A stretch of DNA of 64,000 nucleotides from Brenneria nigrifluens DSM 30175 = ATCC 13028 (GTDB taxonomy: Bacteria > Pseudomonadota > Gammaproteobacteria > Enterobacterales > Enterobacteriaceae), in assembly GCF_005484965.1 (NCBI RefSeq), contig NZ_CP034036.1, positions 1,984,001 through 2,048,000 on the forward strand, given 5' to 3'. The position numbers and the translations under genes were made by a program. Each line of letters opens with the position of its first letter. Positions within the stretch are counted from its first letter, which is position 1. Of this stretch, positions 31,793-40,402 are shown piece by piece. A model generated the notes under the pieces. It was not told the DNA's origin. It searched no databases and saw only the letters and a list, made by a program, of their open reading frames with translations.

Positions 31793-32254
31793 CTGTCTCT
31801 TATACACAAATCCAAGGAACCTCTAGAGGCCATGTGTATTCTGGTCTTGGGTTCATTCTTGGTTCTTTGTTTTTTGCTTTTCGTCGGCGTAAGAAATCAC
31901 GCTGAGGTGGACGCCCCCGCGAATGCGCCGCAGGGAAGCGGCGCAAGCCAGTGCCGCGTCGGACAAAAACGCCGGGAGCGTTTTTGAACAGCGCTTGCGC
32001 TGGCCCGGTAGGGCGAGTCTCAGGGATGAGACGAGTATTCCGTCACTGGCGGTTCGGGAAAGGGGGCGACCGCCGAAGGCATCGCGTCAGCGACGTGATT
32101 TCAGCCACAGCCCGGGTCCGGAGGGTGGTGGCGCTTGAACCACCCTGCGTCGGGCGCGTGCTGCGACATAGCAGAGAAATGACGGCCTTCTAGCGCACGA
32201 AATAGCGCTGAACTCACATATACCGTTAACAGTATATATGTGACTAAGAGACAG
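31793..32254. mobile_element. 462-bp non-autonomous element with IS50-like ends
   Basis: The left end is CTGTCTCTTATACACA (31793 onward) and the right end, read inward, is CTGTCTCTTAGTCACA (from 32254). Ten terminal bases are identical, and both resemble IS50/Tn5 ends (CTGACTCTTATACACA). The 7-bp sequence CCCTGAC flanks it directly on both sides (31786-31792 and 32255-32261), as expected of a target duplication; IS50 relatives usually give 9. Removing the element and one flank restores a perfect hairpin, so the insertion was clean. No transposase is encoded. The inside is mostly a copy of the dispersed repeat. It needs a transposase acting in trans. Confidence 0.75.
31880..32185 (+). repeat. 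Dispersed intergenic repeat, copy 2
   Basis: Homologous to copy 1 (12375-12690, inverted relative to this). The blocks are CGCTGAGGTGG, GCAAGCCAGTGCCGCG, GAGCGTTTTTGAACAGC, CGAGTATTCCG, GCCGAAGGCATCGCGT and GCGCGTGCTGCGACA. It lies inside the IS50-ended element. Open frames across it are not supported as genes. Confidence 0.8.
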
Positions 32255-32320
32255 CCCTGACAGGGGAGGACGACGGAGATGGTTTTCACCGCCATAGCCC
32301 GGCGCTGGGCGATGCTACCT

Positions 32321-32566
32321 TTATCTGGCGGCCGGCGTGGTGGCGGTCGGTTGCGCCGCTTTGTCTTTCTTAACGTGCTTTTTTGCCGCCTGCGCTTTTT
32401 GCTCCGCGGTATTGGCTTTTTTCACCTGCTTTTTATGGTGAAGGGTTTTGGCCGGGGCGGAAGTTGTCGCCGCCGGGGCCGGCGCGCTGCTGACGGTGTC
32501 GGCGGCAAAGGTGACGAAAGAGAGACCCAGAGTCGCACCCGCGATCATCACTAATACTTTATTCAT
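32321..32566 (-). CDS. asr: Asr, acid shock protein
   Basis: An 81-residue secreted acid-shock protein. It has a signal peptide (MNKVLVMIAGATLGLSFVTF, cleaved after FAA) and a very basic Lys/Ala-rich body with HHKKQ and QKAQAAKKHVKK, the repeat typical of Asr. In E. coli Asr is an intrinsically disordered periplasmic chaperone-like protein needed for acid survival. Three ATG codons are in tandem (32572, 32569, 32566). GAGGG is 8 bases before the third, which I use. It is shorter than the E. coli form because it has fewer repeats. A RstA-type box lies about 106 bases upstream. Confidence 0.93.
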   Translation of the reverse strand: MNKVLVMIAGATLGLSFVTFAADTVSSAPAPAATTSAPAKTLHHKKQVKKANTAEQKAQAAKKHVKKDKAAQPTATTPAAR

Positions 32567-32671
32567 CATCATTCCCTCATAGCTTGTTCAGGTTTCGTGA
32601 CCCTGCGTCGGGCCGGTGAAAAGAGCATAGAGAAAAAGGGGGCGCCCTTCCGTAAGTGATTGGTTTCGGCG

Positions 32672-32685
32672 TGTAACCGAATGTA
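32672..32685 (-). promoter_or_regulatory. RstA box upstream of asr
   Basis: On the minus strand TACATTCGGTTACA matches the RstA consensus TACATNTNGTTACA with one mismatch. A TATGCT hexamer downstream (32624-32629) may be the -10. In E. coli asr is induced at low pH through RstBA. Confidence 0.65.
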
Positions 32686-32760
32686 CAACGGGAGTTTTAT
32701 CTCACCCAAACGGCGCAATTTATCGCGCCGGATTGAGAGTGATGTCGTCCCCTGCGCCCG

Positions 32761-34887
32761 TCAGCTTAGCGCGGTAAGCCGCAGCAGCAGGGCCGACTCG
32801 GGATCGAGGATCGGCAGGGCAATGCCGGCCTTCTCCAGCCAGTCGCCGCTCAGCGTCATCGGCTGTTTAAGCCACGCCGGGTACTGCTTCATGGTGTGAT
32901 TCCTCTCTTTGCGCAGGCTGTCGGGCATGTCCAGCACCTCAAGCTTGTACTGCGTCTGCGGTTGCAGGCCGGGGATTTGCACGCTGCCGCACAGGGCGTA
33001 TTCCGGCAAGGCCAGTTGGCTGAGCACCACCACCGCCTGCCGTTGGTCCTGGGAGATAACCGCATTGATCAGCGTGGCCTTGTCGGGATGGTCGAGGCGT
33101 AACAGCGTGCCGCTATGCAACAGGGGGCGCAGTTGCTTATACAGGGCGATATAGCGGGCGAACGCCTGCTGCGCCGACTGGGGTTCGGTAACCGGGTCCA
33201 GTTCAACCCCCATATGGCCGAACAGCGCGGTAAGCCCGCGGAAATTGATGCTGTGCGTGCGGGAGGTGGTATGGCAGGGATTACCGCCAATGTGCGCGCC
33301 CATGACCTCCGGTGGGAAAAAGTAACTCATTCCCCGCTGGATCTGCAGGCGGTCGAGCGCATCATTACTGTCCGACGGCCAGAAACGATGACAGCGTTGC
33401 AGAATTTCATAATCAATCCGTCCGCCTCCCGACGCGCAGGATTCAAATTCCACCGCCGGAAAGCGCGCGTTGATCTGGTCGAATAGGCGATATAACCGCT
33501 CGGTTTGCCGCGTCTGCGCAGGATGCCCGCGGTGACCGGGCTGTACCATCTCGCGGTTGAAGTCCCATTTTACGTAGTCGATGTTATGTTCCCCCAGCAG
33601 CCAGTTCAGACGCTCCAGCAGATAGTCATAGACCGCCGGGTTCGACAGGTCGAGCAGCAGCTGATTCCGTCCCGCCAGCAGCGGGTAGCCGTCCAGTTTC
33701 AGCACCCAGTCCGGGTGATTGCGGTATAGATCGGAGTCCGGATTGACCATTTCCGGTTCGACCCAGATGCCGAACTCCATCCCCTGATCTCTAACCGCGT
33801 CAATCACCGGCTGCAGCCCCTGAGGGTATTTATCGGCGTCGATATACCAGTCCCCCAGCGAACTGAGATCGTTGTTGCGCCCTTTAAACCAGCCGTCATC
33901 GATAATAAAACGTTCGATGCCGATTTTAGCCGCGTTTTCCACCATGCGGATGAGGTAGTCGGGATCGTGGTTAAAGTAGATCCCCTCCCAGGTATTGAGA
34001 TGAACGGGGCGCGGCTTGCTCGCCAGCGTCGGAATAATGTGCCGGCGCACGTAGCGGTGGAAGTTGTCGCTCATGCCGTTCAGACCGTGGGCGGAATAGC
34101 TGGCGTACACCCAGGGCGTGGTCACGCTTTGATCGGCGTCCAGCGTGATTTCACCGGAAAAATAGAGCGCTTCGGCCTGCAGCTGGCGGCGGCCGTCGCT
34201 TTTACAATCGGCGCGCAGGCGATGATTGCCGCTCCATGCCAGATGCACTCCCCAGACTTCTCCCTGCTGTTCGCTGAACCCCACTTTGCCGGCAATCAGC
34301 GCGGGGAAATACTCATGGGAGGTTCTGCCGCGCCGGTTTTCCTGAATATAGCCGCCGTGCTCCAGCTTGAGCGAGTGGCGCTGGAACTCTTTGATCCAGC
34401 GGCCGTTGAACGCCATGATTTCATTGGCGCGCTCGGGCAACGGGAGCGTCGCCGCCAGCCGATCGACCCGATAGAGGCCGCCGCGGAGATTGGTCAGCGT
34501 ATTGCGGGTTTGCAATACGCCGCTGTCCGGGCAAAGCCGTAGCTCGCTGACCAGCCGCAGACCGGCGGCGGCATCCTCGCCGACAATCGTCAGCGCGTTG
34601 TCGTCAAGCTGGTGGCTGCGGGTGGTAAATACCGGCGACCAGTCCCGACCGTTACGGTTCCCTTCCATGCCCGGCACGCTGAATAATCCGCGGCCGTTTT
34701 CAGGGCAAAGGGTCAATGGCGCGTCGTTATCCAGACGGCTGTTGGCGATCGGGCGGTTTAACGCCGCAGTCGCCTCCGGCTGATAGGCATGCAGGTGCCG
34801 GCCCCAATAAATGATTTCCGCATAGGGATAGCAACGTAAAACAATATCCGAGTGACGGCTGACTAACCTGACAAAGGTATTATTCAT
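32761..34887 (-). CDS. Alpha-galactosidase, GH36 (RafA-type)
   Basis: A 708-residue GH36 enzyme hydrolysing alpha-1,6-galactosides such as melibiose or raffinose. There is an N-terminal beta-sandwich, then a TIM barrel starting at about 300 with TWEGIYFNHD, ERFIIDDGWFKGRN and GIWVEPEMVNPDSDLYR. The nucleophile Asp lies in YVKWDFNRE (near 442) and the acid/base Asp in WPSDSNDALDR (near 504). FESCASGGGRIDYEIL is also conserved. It is not the NAD-dependent GH4 MelA. It lacks a signal peptide, so it acts on sugar taken up by the symporter encoded 15 bases upstream. The two genes form an operon under a divergent LacI-type regulator. Confidence 0.95.
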   Translation of the reverse strand: MNNTFVRLVSRHSDIVLRCYPYAEIIYWGRHLHAYQPEATAALNRPIANSRLDNDAPLTLCPENGRGLFSVPGMEGNRNGRDWSPVFTTRSHQLDDNALTIVGEDAAAGLRLVSELRLCPDSGVLQTRNTLTNLRGGLYRVDRLAATLPLPERANEIMAFNGRWIKEFQRHSLKLEHGGYIQENRRGRTSHEYFPALIAGKVGFSEQQGEVWGVHLAWSGNHRLRADCKSDGRRQLQAEALYFSGEITLDADQSVTTPWVYASYSAHGLNGMSDNFHRYVRRHIIPTLASKPRPVHLNTWEGIYFNHDPDYLIRMVENAAKIGIERFIIDDGWFKGRNNDLSSLGDWYIDADKYPQGLQPVIDAVRDQGMEFGIWVEPEMVNPDSDLYRNHPDWVLKLDGYPLLAGRNQLLLDLSNPAVYDYLLERLNWLLGEHNIDYVKWDFNREMVQPGHRGHPAQTRQTERLYRLFDQINARFPAVEFESCASGGGRIDYEILQRCHRFWPSDSNDALDRLQIQRGMSYFFPPEVMGAHIGGNPCHTTSRTHSINFRGLTALFGHMGVELDPVTEPQSAQQAFARYIALYKQLRPLLHSGTLLRLDHPDKATLINAVISQDQRQAVVVLSQLALPEYALCGSVQIPGLQPQTQYKLEVLDMPDSLRKERNHTMKQYPAWLKQPMTLSGDWLEKAGIALPILDPESALLLRLTALS

Positions 34888-34902
34888 AACGACTCCAAAA
34901 AA

Positions 34903-36186
34903 CTAGGCGATTTGCTTATCGCTTTTGAAATAAGAACGAATACTTTCGACAACGCCGCGGCCGGAAAGGGTGAAGGCTGAAATAATGGTGAACGTCAGAA
35001 CGATGCCGCCCAGCACCAGATAGGTATTTTGAAAACCCATGCTGTCGTACATGCGACCGGCGAAGACGGACATAAAAATCATCGACAGCTGTTTACTGAA
35101 ACAGAAACCAATCAGATACACAGTGGCGGAAAAGCGCACTTCAAATACCTGGGTAATATATTTAAACGAGCCGACCAACAGGAACGGCACTTCAAACATA
35201 TGCAATATTTTCAGGAACACCACTTCCACCGCCGTGGTGGCAAACGCGGAACCGAGAATACGCACCGACATAATGGCGCCGGCAAGCAGTAACGCATTTT
35301 TACTGCCGATACGGGAAATAATCACCGGGGCGAAAAACATCACCGTGGCGTTGAGTAATTCACCGCCGGTGGTGACAAAGCCAAATATCTCCGTTCCCTG
35401 TTGTTTAGTGGCGAAGAAGGTGGTGAAAAAATTGGCGAATTGCTGGTCGAACACATCGTAAATACAAGCCACGCCGACGATATACAGAATAAAGAACCAT
35501 AAGGCCGGTTTCTTTAGCAATTCAATGGCGCTTTTCAGATTGAACGGCGGCTTGTTGGCGCCCAGTTTATCGACGACATAAGCGGTGGACTCCTGGTCCG
35601 GGCGGGCGAAAAACAGCAAAACGGCCAGCACCAGCGCGCAGCCGGAGGCCATCCAGAATATTAATTCATTATTGACGCTATACAGCATGCCCACCACGGT
35701 GGCGCATAACGCCCAGCCAATGCAGCCAAACATGCGGGTACGCCCGTATTCGAAATTACTGTGGCGGCTGACCTTTTCAATATAGGCTTCAATCGCATGA
35801 GAACCGCCGGTAAAGACAAAGCCCAGATAGCAGCCGCCGATCAAGGCGCCGATAAAAATATTGTATTTTAACAGCGGGCTGAAAATATAAATAAAGAAGG
35901 GGGCAAACAGCACCAATAGTGCGACGATAATCCACATCAGATTCTTTTTTAAGCCGAGTTTGTCGGATAGCGGCCCCATGATCGGCTGGAAAGCCAGGGC
36001 AAACAGCGAAATACTGCCGAAGACGATGCCGGTATCGGTTTTGCTTAAATTATTAACATCATGCAGCCAGATGGGAAAGAACGGGTAATAGGAAGCCATG
36101 ATAAAAAAATAGAAGAAGAAAAAGAGCCCGAACAACCAGAAATTACGGTTTCCCCAATAGGATTTTTCTTCGCTTGCGTCGCTCAT
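34903..36186 (-). CDS. LacY/RafB/CscB-family sugar:proton symporter
   Basis: A 427-residue, 12-helix inner-membrane symporter of the oligosaccharide:H+ family. It has the FWLFGLFFFFYFFIMASYYP first helix, SDKLGLKKNLMW (loop 2/3), the conserved EAYIEKVSRHSNFEYGRTRM (Glu and Arg of the LacY substrate site) and CIYDVFDQQFANFF (helix 7). Substrate is expected to be an alpha-galactoside given the adjacent galactosidase. The start is the ATG at 36186, with GAGGTG upstream; a frame extends to 36216 but adds unlikely residues. Confidence 0.93.
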   Translation of the reverse strand: MSDASEEKSYWGNRNFWLFGLFFFFYFFIMASYYPFFPIWLHDVNNLSKTDTGIVFGSISLFALAFQPIMGPLSDKLGLKKNLMWIIVALLVLFAPFFIYIFSPLLKYNIFIGALIGGCYLGFVFTGGSHAIEAYIEKVSRHSNFEYGRTRMFGCIGWALCATVVGMLYSVNNELIFWMASGCALVLAVLLFFARPDQESTAYVVDKLGANKPPFNLKSAIELLKKPALWFFILYIVGVACIYDVFDQQFANFFTTFFATKQQGTEIFGFVTTGGELLNATVMFFAPVIISRIGSKNALLLAGAIMSVRILGSAFATTAVEVVFLKILHMFEVPFLLVGSFKYITQVFEVRFSATVYLIGFCFSKQLSMIFMSVFAGRMYDSMGFQNTYLVLGGIVLTFTIISAFTLSGRGVVESIRSYFKSDKQIA

Positions 36187-36241
36187 AAACACCTCTACCG
36201 TAGCTGATGGCGCCATGGTCCGGGGCGGACTTTTCGCCGTA

Positions 36242-36304
36242 TGGAAACGCTTTCATTCAACATACATCCGAAACGTTTCGGATTAAAATCTAAACGTTTC
36301 GGAT
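36242..36304. promoter_or_regulatory. LacI-family operator cluster of the alpha-galactoside operon
   Basis: An 18-bp perfect palindrome ATCCGAAACGTTTCGGAT lies at 36266-36283. A second site at 36288-36304 shares its right half (AAACGTTTCGGAT), and a GGAAACGCTTTC site lies at 36243-36254. All three centre on a CG step as LacI/GalR operators do. They sit 60-120 bases before the symporter gene. Confidence 0.8.
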
Positions 36305-36517
36305 CTGTGATGAAGTTAAAAAATCAGGCGGCGAAATCGCTCAGGGCGGGCTGGAATCAAAGCGTAAAATGGTAGAATCGGTTCGGGAGTGGCGCGAGCG
36401 GCCGGTACGTGATTAACGTTATTGAACGAGATTATTATAACAAATTGATTAAAAACGGTTTAAATGCTAGATCGGATGCATTGCGCTTTCCTTATCACAT
36501 CAGTTGCCGGGTTGACT

Positions 36518-37531
36518 ATGTCATTAAAAAAGATCGCTAACGAACTGGGGCTTTCCTCCACCACCGTCAGTCGCGCATTGAATGGCTATGACGATGTCGC
36601 CGCGGCGACGCGGGAGCGGATTGTGGAAGCCGCCAAACGCCTGGGCTATCAGCCTAATTCGCTGGCCCGGCGCCTGAAAATGGGGAAAACCGACGCCGTG
36701 GCGCTGGCGTACCCTTCGCGGCCGCGGGTACTCAACAATTCGACGTTTCTGGAGATGATCGGCTGGATCGGCATCGAACTGGCGAAATTCGGCATCGATT
36801 TGCTGCTTATTCCAGACGAGCGGGATCATACCCACCATTCGCTTACCCGTCTGGTGGAAACCCGCCGGGTGGATGCGCTGCTCGTCGCCCATACCCAGCC
36901 GGAAGATCACCGTCTGGACTATCTGCAGCAGCAGAAATTCCCTTTTCTGGCCCTGGGACGCAGCAATTTATCCCAACCTTATGCCTGGTTTGATTTTGAT
37001 AACTATGCGGGCTCCGCCATGGCAGTAACGCGACTGGCGGAGTTGGGGCACAGGCGCATCGCTTTTCTGGGCACCGACGCTCGGCTCTCTTATGTGGAGC
37101 AGCGTCTGCAAGGCTATATCGACACGCTGGCCGGGCGCTCGCTGCCGCAACCGGCGGATTATATCCAGCAGGTGGAACCCGACCGTCGCGGCGGCTATCA
37201 GGCGACTCGGCGCCTGCTGGCGCTTGCGGCGCCGCCAACGGCGATTATCACCGACTGCAATATGCTGGGAGACGGCGCGGCCAGCGCGCTGCAACAGGCG
37301 GGCCTGCTGGGAAAACAGGGAATATCGCTGATCTCGTATGACGGCCTGCCGGATGACACGCTGCTTGATATCGCCGTGACGCCGATCGTGCAGAATACCC
37401 GCACCAGCGTCGGTAAACAGATTGCCGGCATGATCCATAAGCTACTGCTGGGCGCCGATCCTCAGCGTCTCCAGGTTTTATGGCAGCCGGAGATCGGCCG
37501 CGGGGAGACCGACTGCCCGCCGGAGCGATAA
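36518..37531 (+). CDS. LacI-family repressor of the alpha-galactoside operon
   Basis: A 337-residue LacI/GalR regulator. The N-terminal HTH reads MSLKKIANELGLSSTTVSRA and is followed by the hinge helix PNSLARRLKMG. A periplasmic-binding-protein-like effector domain covers about 62-330 (WFDFDNYAGSAMAVTRLAEL, RRIAFLG, ITDCNMLGDGAASAL). The start is the ATG at 36518, which begins exactly at the HTH; the frame is open from 36464. It is divergent from the symporter/galactosidase operon, whose promoter region carries matching operators, so it is the likely repressor with an alpha-galactoside inducer. Confidence 0.92.
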   Translation: MSLKKIANELGLSSTTVSRALNGYDDVAAATRERIVEAAKRLGYQPNSLARRLKMGKTDAVALAYPSRPRVLNNSTFLEMIGWIGIELAKFGIDLLLIPDERDHTHHSLTRLVETRRVDALLVAHTQPEDHRLDYLQQQKFPFLALGRSNLSQPYAWFDFDNYAGSAMAVTRLAELGHRRIAFLGTDARLSYVEQRLQGYIDTLAGRSLPQPADYIQQVEPDRRGGYQATRRLLALAAPPTAIITDCNMLGDGAASALQQAGLLGKQGISLISYDGLPDDTLLDIAVTPIVQNTRTSVGKQIAGMIHKLLLGADPQRLQVLWQPEIGRGETDCPPER

Positions 37532-37534
37532 TTC

Positions 37535-37715
37535 AGCGGGGCGGCGACTTTCACAGGCAAGCAAAAACGAAAACGGGCGCCGTCCAGCGGACTGCCGTGC
37601 GCGGCGATGGTTCCCGCATGCGCGCGGGCGATGGCCTGGACGATGGCCAGCCCCAGTCCGCATCCACCGCGCTTTCCGGTTTCGGCATCGCTGCCATATA
37701 TGAAGAGCGTAAACG
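37535..37715 (-). pseudogene. C-terminal remnant of a sensor histidine kinase (RstB-like)
   Basis: The minus strand reads GSDAETGKRGGCGLGLAIVQ, then AIARAHAGTIAAHGSPLDGA and RFRFCLPVK. This is the G2 box and final strand of the HATPase domain. An in-frame TAA lies just before the match and the reading frame runs out into antisense lacI. The GGCGLGLAIV string and GGARFSF-like end are also found in RstB, whose gene lies near folM in E. coli. No dimerisation or N-box region is present here, so it is dead. Confidence 0.7.
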
Positions 37716-37733
37716 AGTGTTAAAGCGCGGCTC

Positions 37734-38456
37734 TCAGCGCAGCGATCTGCCGCCGTCAAGCCCCAGCGTTTTTCCGGTGATATAACGGCTGGCGAGCAGA
37801 TAGTCGACGAGCCGCACAATCTCCTCTTCGCCCGGCGCTATTTTCATCAGAGATTTATCCAGCGCCTGCCGGCGATACTGCTCGCCGTCATGCTGATGAA
37901 ACATGATCAGCGCGGGGGCGATGGCGTTGACTTTGACTTCCGGCGCCAGCCGGCGGGCGAACGAGCGGGTCATATTATCCAGCGCGGCTTTACTGGCGGC
38001 ATAAGCGATATGCTTATCGCTGCCTTTTTCCACCACATAGTCGGTCAGATGAATGATATCGGCCCCGGCGACGCCCTGACCGCGCAGGCAGGGCTCCAGC
38101 AACTGGTTAAGTAAATAGGGGGTGTAAACATGGATCTGCAGCATTTCCGCCAGCGTTTTTTCCGGTGGAATATCCGCGCTTTCCGCCTGCCAGCTGCTGG
38201 CGTTGTGGATAATGGCCCGCAGGCGCGGCGTCAACGCTTTGACCCGGGCGGCAAAGGCGTAAATCTGCTCGGTGGTGGAGAAATCGGCGGGCAGGCAGAT
38301 GGCGCCTTGTTGCGTCAATGCCTCAAGCTCGGGATAAGCCGTACGTCTGCTGACGATAACCGGAATACCCCGCGCCAGAAACGAACGGGCCAAGGCAAGG
38401 CCGATGCGCCGGGCGCCGCCGGTAATCAATACGGGGGCGGAAGGAAAAATTGCCAC
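37734..38456 (-). CDS. folM: FolM, dihydromonapterin reductase
   Basis: A 240-residue short-chain dehydrogenase, the same length as E. coli FolM, making tetrahydromonapterin, with weak dihydrofolate reductase activity. It shows the variant cofactor motif LITGGARRIGLALA (Arg for NADPH), LRAIIHNASSW, HLTDYVVEKGSDKHIAYAAS (catalytic Tyr/Lys), and DNMTRSFARRLAPEVKVNAI, which is almost identical to E. coli. The start is GTG at 38456 with AGGAG 8 bases upstream; this gives MAIFPSAPVLITGG, matching the E. coli leader length. The frame upstream to 38504 is not used. Confidence 0.93.
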   Translation of the reverse strand: MAIFPSAPVLITGGARRIGLALARSFLARGIPVIVSRRTAYPELEALTQQGAICLPADFSTTEQIYAFAARVKALTPRLRAIIHNASSWQAESADIPPEKTLAEMLQIHVYTPYLLNQLLEPCLRGQGVAGADIIHLTDYVVEKGSDKHIAYAASKAALDNMTRSFARRLAPEVKVNAIAPALIMFHQHDGEQYRRQALDKSLMKIAPGEEEIVRLVDYLLASRYITGKTLGLDGGRSLR

Positions 38457-38619
38457 AATCAATGCTCCTGAACAGGCTGAAAAATCCACGGTAAACCGTG
38501 ACAATATACCTGAATAAACAATCTTGCATGATAGGGTTTAACGGTGAGGAGAGCGGCGACCCGCAGGCGCTAACCCAACGGATGAGCGCCTGTCGGTTCG
38601 TCTCGCGCCGCGCTAAAAA

Positions 38620-38660
38620 ACACCTCCCCCTGGCAAGGTGGAGGCCGGGAAGTGGGCGGC
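38620..38660. repeat. GC-rich hairpin repeat unit, second copy
   Basis: CACCTCCCCCTGGCAAGG, then TGGAGGCCGGGA, shares its core with 31744-31792. It lies in the gap between dauA and folM and could form a CCTCC/GGAGG hairpin. It probably belongs to a genome-wide intergenic family. Confidence 0.55.
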
Positions 38661-38689
38661 AGCGAACTTTGTATAACTCCTCGGCCCGC

Positions 38690-40402
38690 TTATTTCGCCG
38701 CCTTGCTCTCTTCGGCGGTAGCTTCAAGCGCCTGAGCCAAGGAAGCGTAAAAACTGAGACGTCCCGCTATCGGGTGGACGTTCGCCCGCGCCAACGTTTT
38801 TAACGGCTGGAAGGGAATGTCGGTAATAATCAGGTGCTTGCCTGCCGGCAATGTGTCGCTGAAACGCAGTAAGGCATTCAGCCCTCCCGCATCCAGCACC
38901 GGTACGGCATCCCACTGCAGGATAATGGTTTGATAATCCTGGCTGCGCGCCAGCAGGTCGCTGAAAATGCGTTCGGCGGCGGCAAAGAACAGCGGGCCGT
39001 TGACGCGCAGCACCAACTGATGCGGCGCGCGGGTTTCCGGTAGTTCGCTCAGTTTGGTCATCCGGGCGATGCGACGCATAAACAGCAGCGACGCCAGTAC
39101 AATCCCCACCGTAATGGCGATGACCATATCAAACAATACGGTCAGCGACATGCACAGCAGCATAACGATAATGTCGTCTTTCGGCCCGTGGCGCAGCAGA
39201 TCGATAACCTTGTGGGCTTCGCTCATATTCCAGGCGACGAGCAGCAATAGCGAGGCCATCGCCGCCAGCGGCAGATAGGATAGCCATGGCGCCAGCGCCA
39301 GCAGCGCCAGCAGCACCACCAGCGAGTGGATGACGGCCGACACCGGCGACGTCGCTCCGGCGCGCACGTTGGCGGCCGAACGGGCGATGGCGGCGGTGGC
39401 GGTGATGCCGCCGAAGAACGGGGCGATAATATTGCCGAAGCCCTGTCCCATCAGTTCGGCGTTGGAATTGTGTTTTCTGCCGGTCATGCCGTCCAGCACC
39501 ACGGCGCACAGCAGGGACTCAATCGCCCCCAGCATGGCCATGGAAAACGCGGCGGGCAGCAGGGCGGAGATACTTTGCCAGTCGAGGGTCATGGCCCGGC
39601 CGCCCGGCGTCGTGACGTCCCAGGGCAGAACCAGCTGCGGCAGAATAGGGGGAATGCCCTGGCCCTGAGTGCCGTCGGCCAGCAGATAGCTGAAGCGGGA
39701 GCCGATGGTCGCCACCTCAACGCCAAACAGCGACAGGATCCCCATCACCGCAACGCCCGCCAATAAGGCGGGCAGATGTCCCGGCAAACGGATGCCCAAT
39801 TTAGGCCAGCCGATCAACACCGCCAGCGAGGTGATGCCAATCAGGGTATCGCCCAGTTGCAGGGTGGGTATTGACTGCGCCAGCGCCCCGACTTTTTCAA
39901 CGTAGTGTTCCGGCACAACCGCCATCTGCAGACCAAAGAAATCCTTGATCTGCATGGTGCCGATGGTAATGGCGATCCCGGAGGTAAAGCCCAGTGTGAC
40001 CGACAGCGGGATATATTCGATCAGCCGCCCCAGGCGGCATACTCCCATCAGCAGCATAAATACGCCGGAGAGCAGGGTGGCGACCAGCAGTCCCGACAGT
40101 CCGTACTGTTGGGATACCGGATACAAAATCACCACAAAGGCCGCGGTGGGACCTGAAACGCTATAGCGGGAGCCGCCGCTGACCGCGATAACGATCCCGG
40201 CGATGGCCGCCGTATATAACCCGTATTGAGGAGGAACCCCGCTGGCGATCGCCAGCGCCATGGCTAGAGGGATAGCGATAATACCAACCGTGGTGCCGGC
40301 TATAATATCCTGGGTAAGTCGTTGTAATGTATATTTTTCGCGCCAGCACGCTTCAATAAGCGCGCTAAACGGTTTAATGCCGTTAATTCCATGCGTTTTC
40401 AT
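38690..40402 (-). CDS. dauA: DauA, SulP/SLC26-family C4-dicarboxylate transporter
   Basis: A 570-residue inner-membrane protein with about 14 segments and a cytoplasmic STAS domain (about 450-560; GPLFFAAAERIFSDL, WDAVPVLDAGGLNALLRF). In E. coli DauA takes up aerobic succinate at acidic pH and helps regulate DctA. Long stretches equal E. coli DauA, for example IIAIPLAMALAI, GPTAAFVVILYPVSQQYG, MLGAIESLLCAVVLDGMTG and NIIAPFFGGITATAAIARSA. The start is the ATG at 40402. It lies downstream of chaA on the same strand with a 174-base gap. Confidence 0.95.
   Translation of the reverse strand: MKTHGINGIKPFSALIEACWREKYTLQRLTQDIIAGTTVGIIAIPLAMALAIASGVPPQYGLYTAAIAGIVIAVSGGSRYSVSGPTAAFVVILYPVSQQYGLSGLLVATLLSGVFMLLMGVCRLGRLIEYIPLSVTLGFTSGIAITIGTMQIKDFFGLQMAVVPEHYVEKVGALAQSIPTLQLGDTLIGITSLAVLIGWPKLGIRLPGHLPALLAGVAVMGILSLFGVEVATIGSRFSYLLADGTQGQGIPPILPQLVLPWDVTTPGGRAMTLDWQSISALLPAAFSMAMLGAIESLLCAVVLDGMTGRKHNSNAELMGQGFGNIIAPFFGGITATAAIARSAANVRAGATSPVSAVIHSLVVLLALLALAPWLSYLPLAAMASLLLLVAWNMSEAHKVIDLLRHGPKDDIIVMLLCMSLTVLFDMVIAITVGIVLASLLFMRRIARMTKLSELPETRAPHQLVLRVNGPLFFAAAERIFSDLLARSQDYQTIILQWDAVPVLDAGGLNALLRFSDTLPAGKHLIITDIPFQPLKTLARANVHPIAGRLSFYASLAQALEATAEESKAAK

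Noticed and set aside
31793..31820. CTGTCTCTTATACACA could be a leftover Tn5/Nextera sequencing adapter
   Set aside because: The next bases (AATCC) do not follow the adapter, the opposite end differs (AGTCACA), a target duplication is present, and excision restores a perfect hairpin. A natural element fits better, although a look at reads is worthwhile.
31585..31833. 82-residue minus-strand frame across the terminator and element edge
   Set aside because: It spans the insertion boundary and a rho-independent terminator. The real coding here is the 26-residue ydgU-like ORF in another frame.
31923..32193. Two overlapping open frames inside the IS50-ended element
   Set aside because: They are shadows of dispersed repeat copy 2; the same peptide appears frame-disrupted in copy 1.
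32761..34887. Naming the alpha-galactosidase MelA
   Set aside because: MelA of E. coli is a GH4 enzyme needing NAD and manganese. This sequence has GH36 motifs and nucleophile, so it is RafA-like.
37478..37819. 113-residue minus-strand frame between the LacI gene and folM
   Set aside because: Wrong frame relative to the recognisable kinase remnant, and it overlaps both neighbours.
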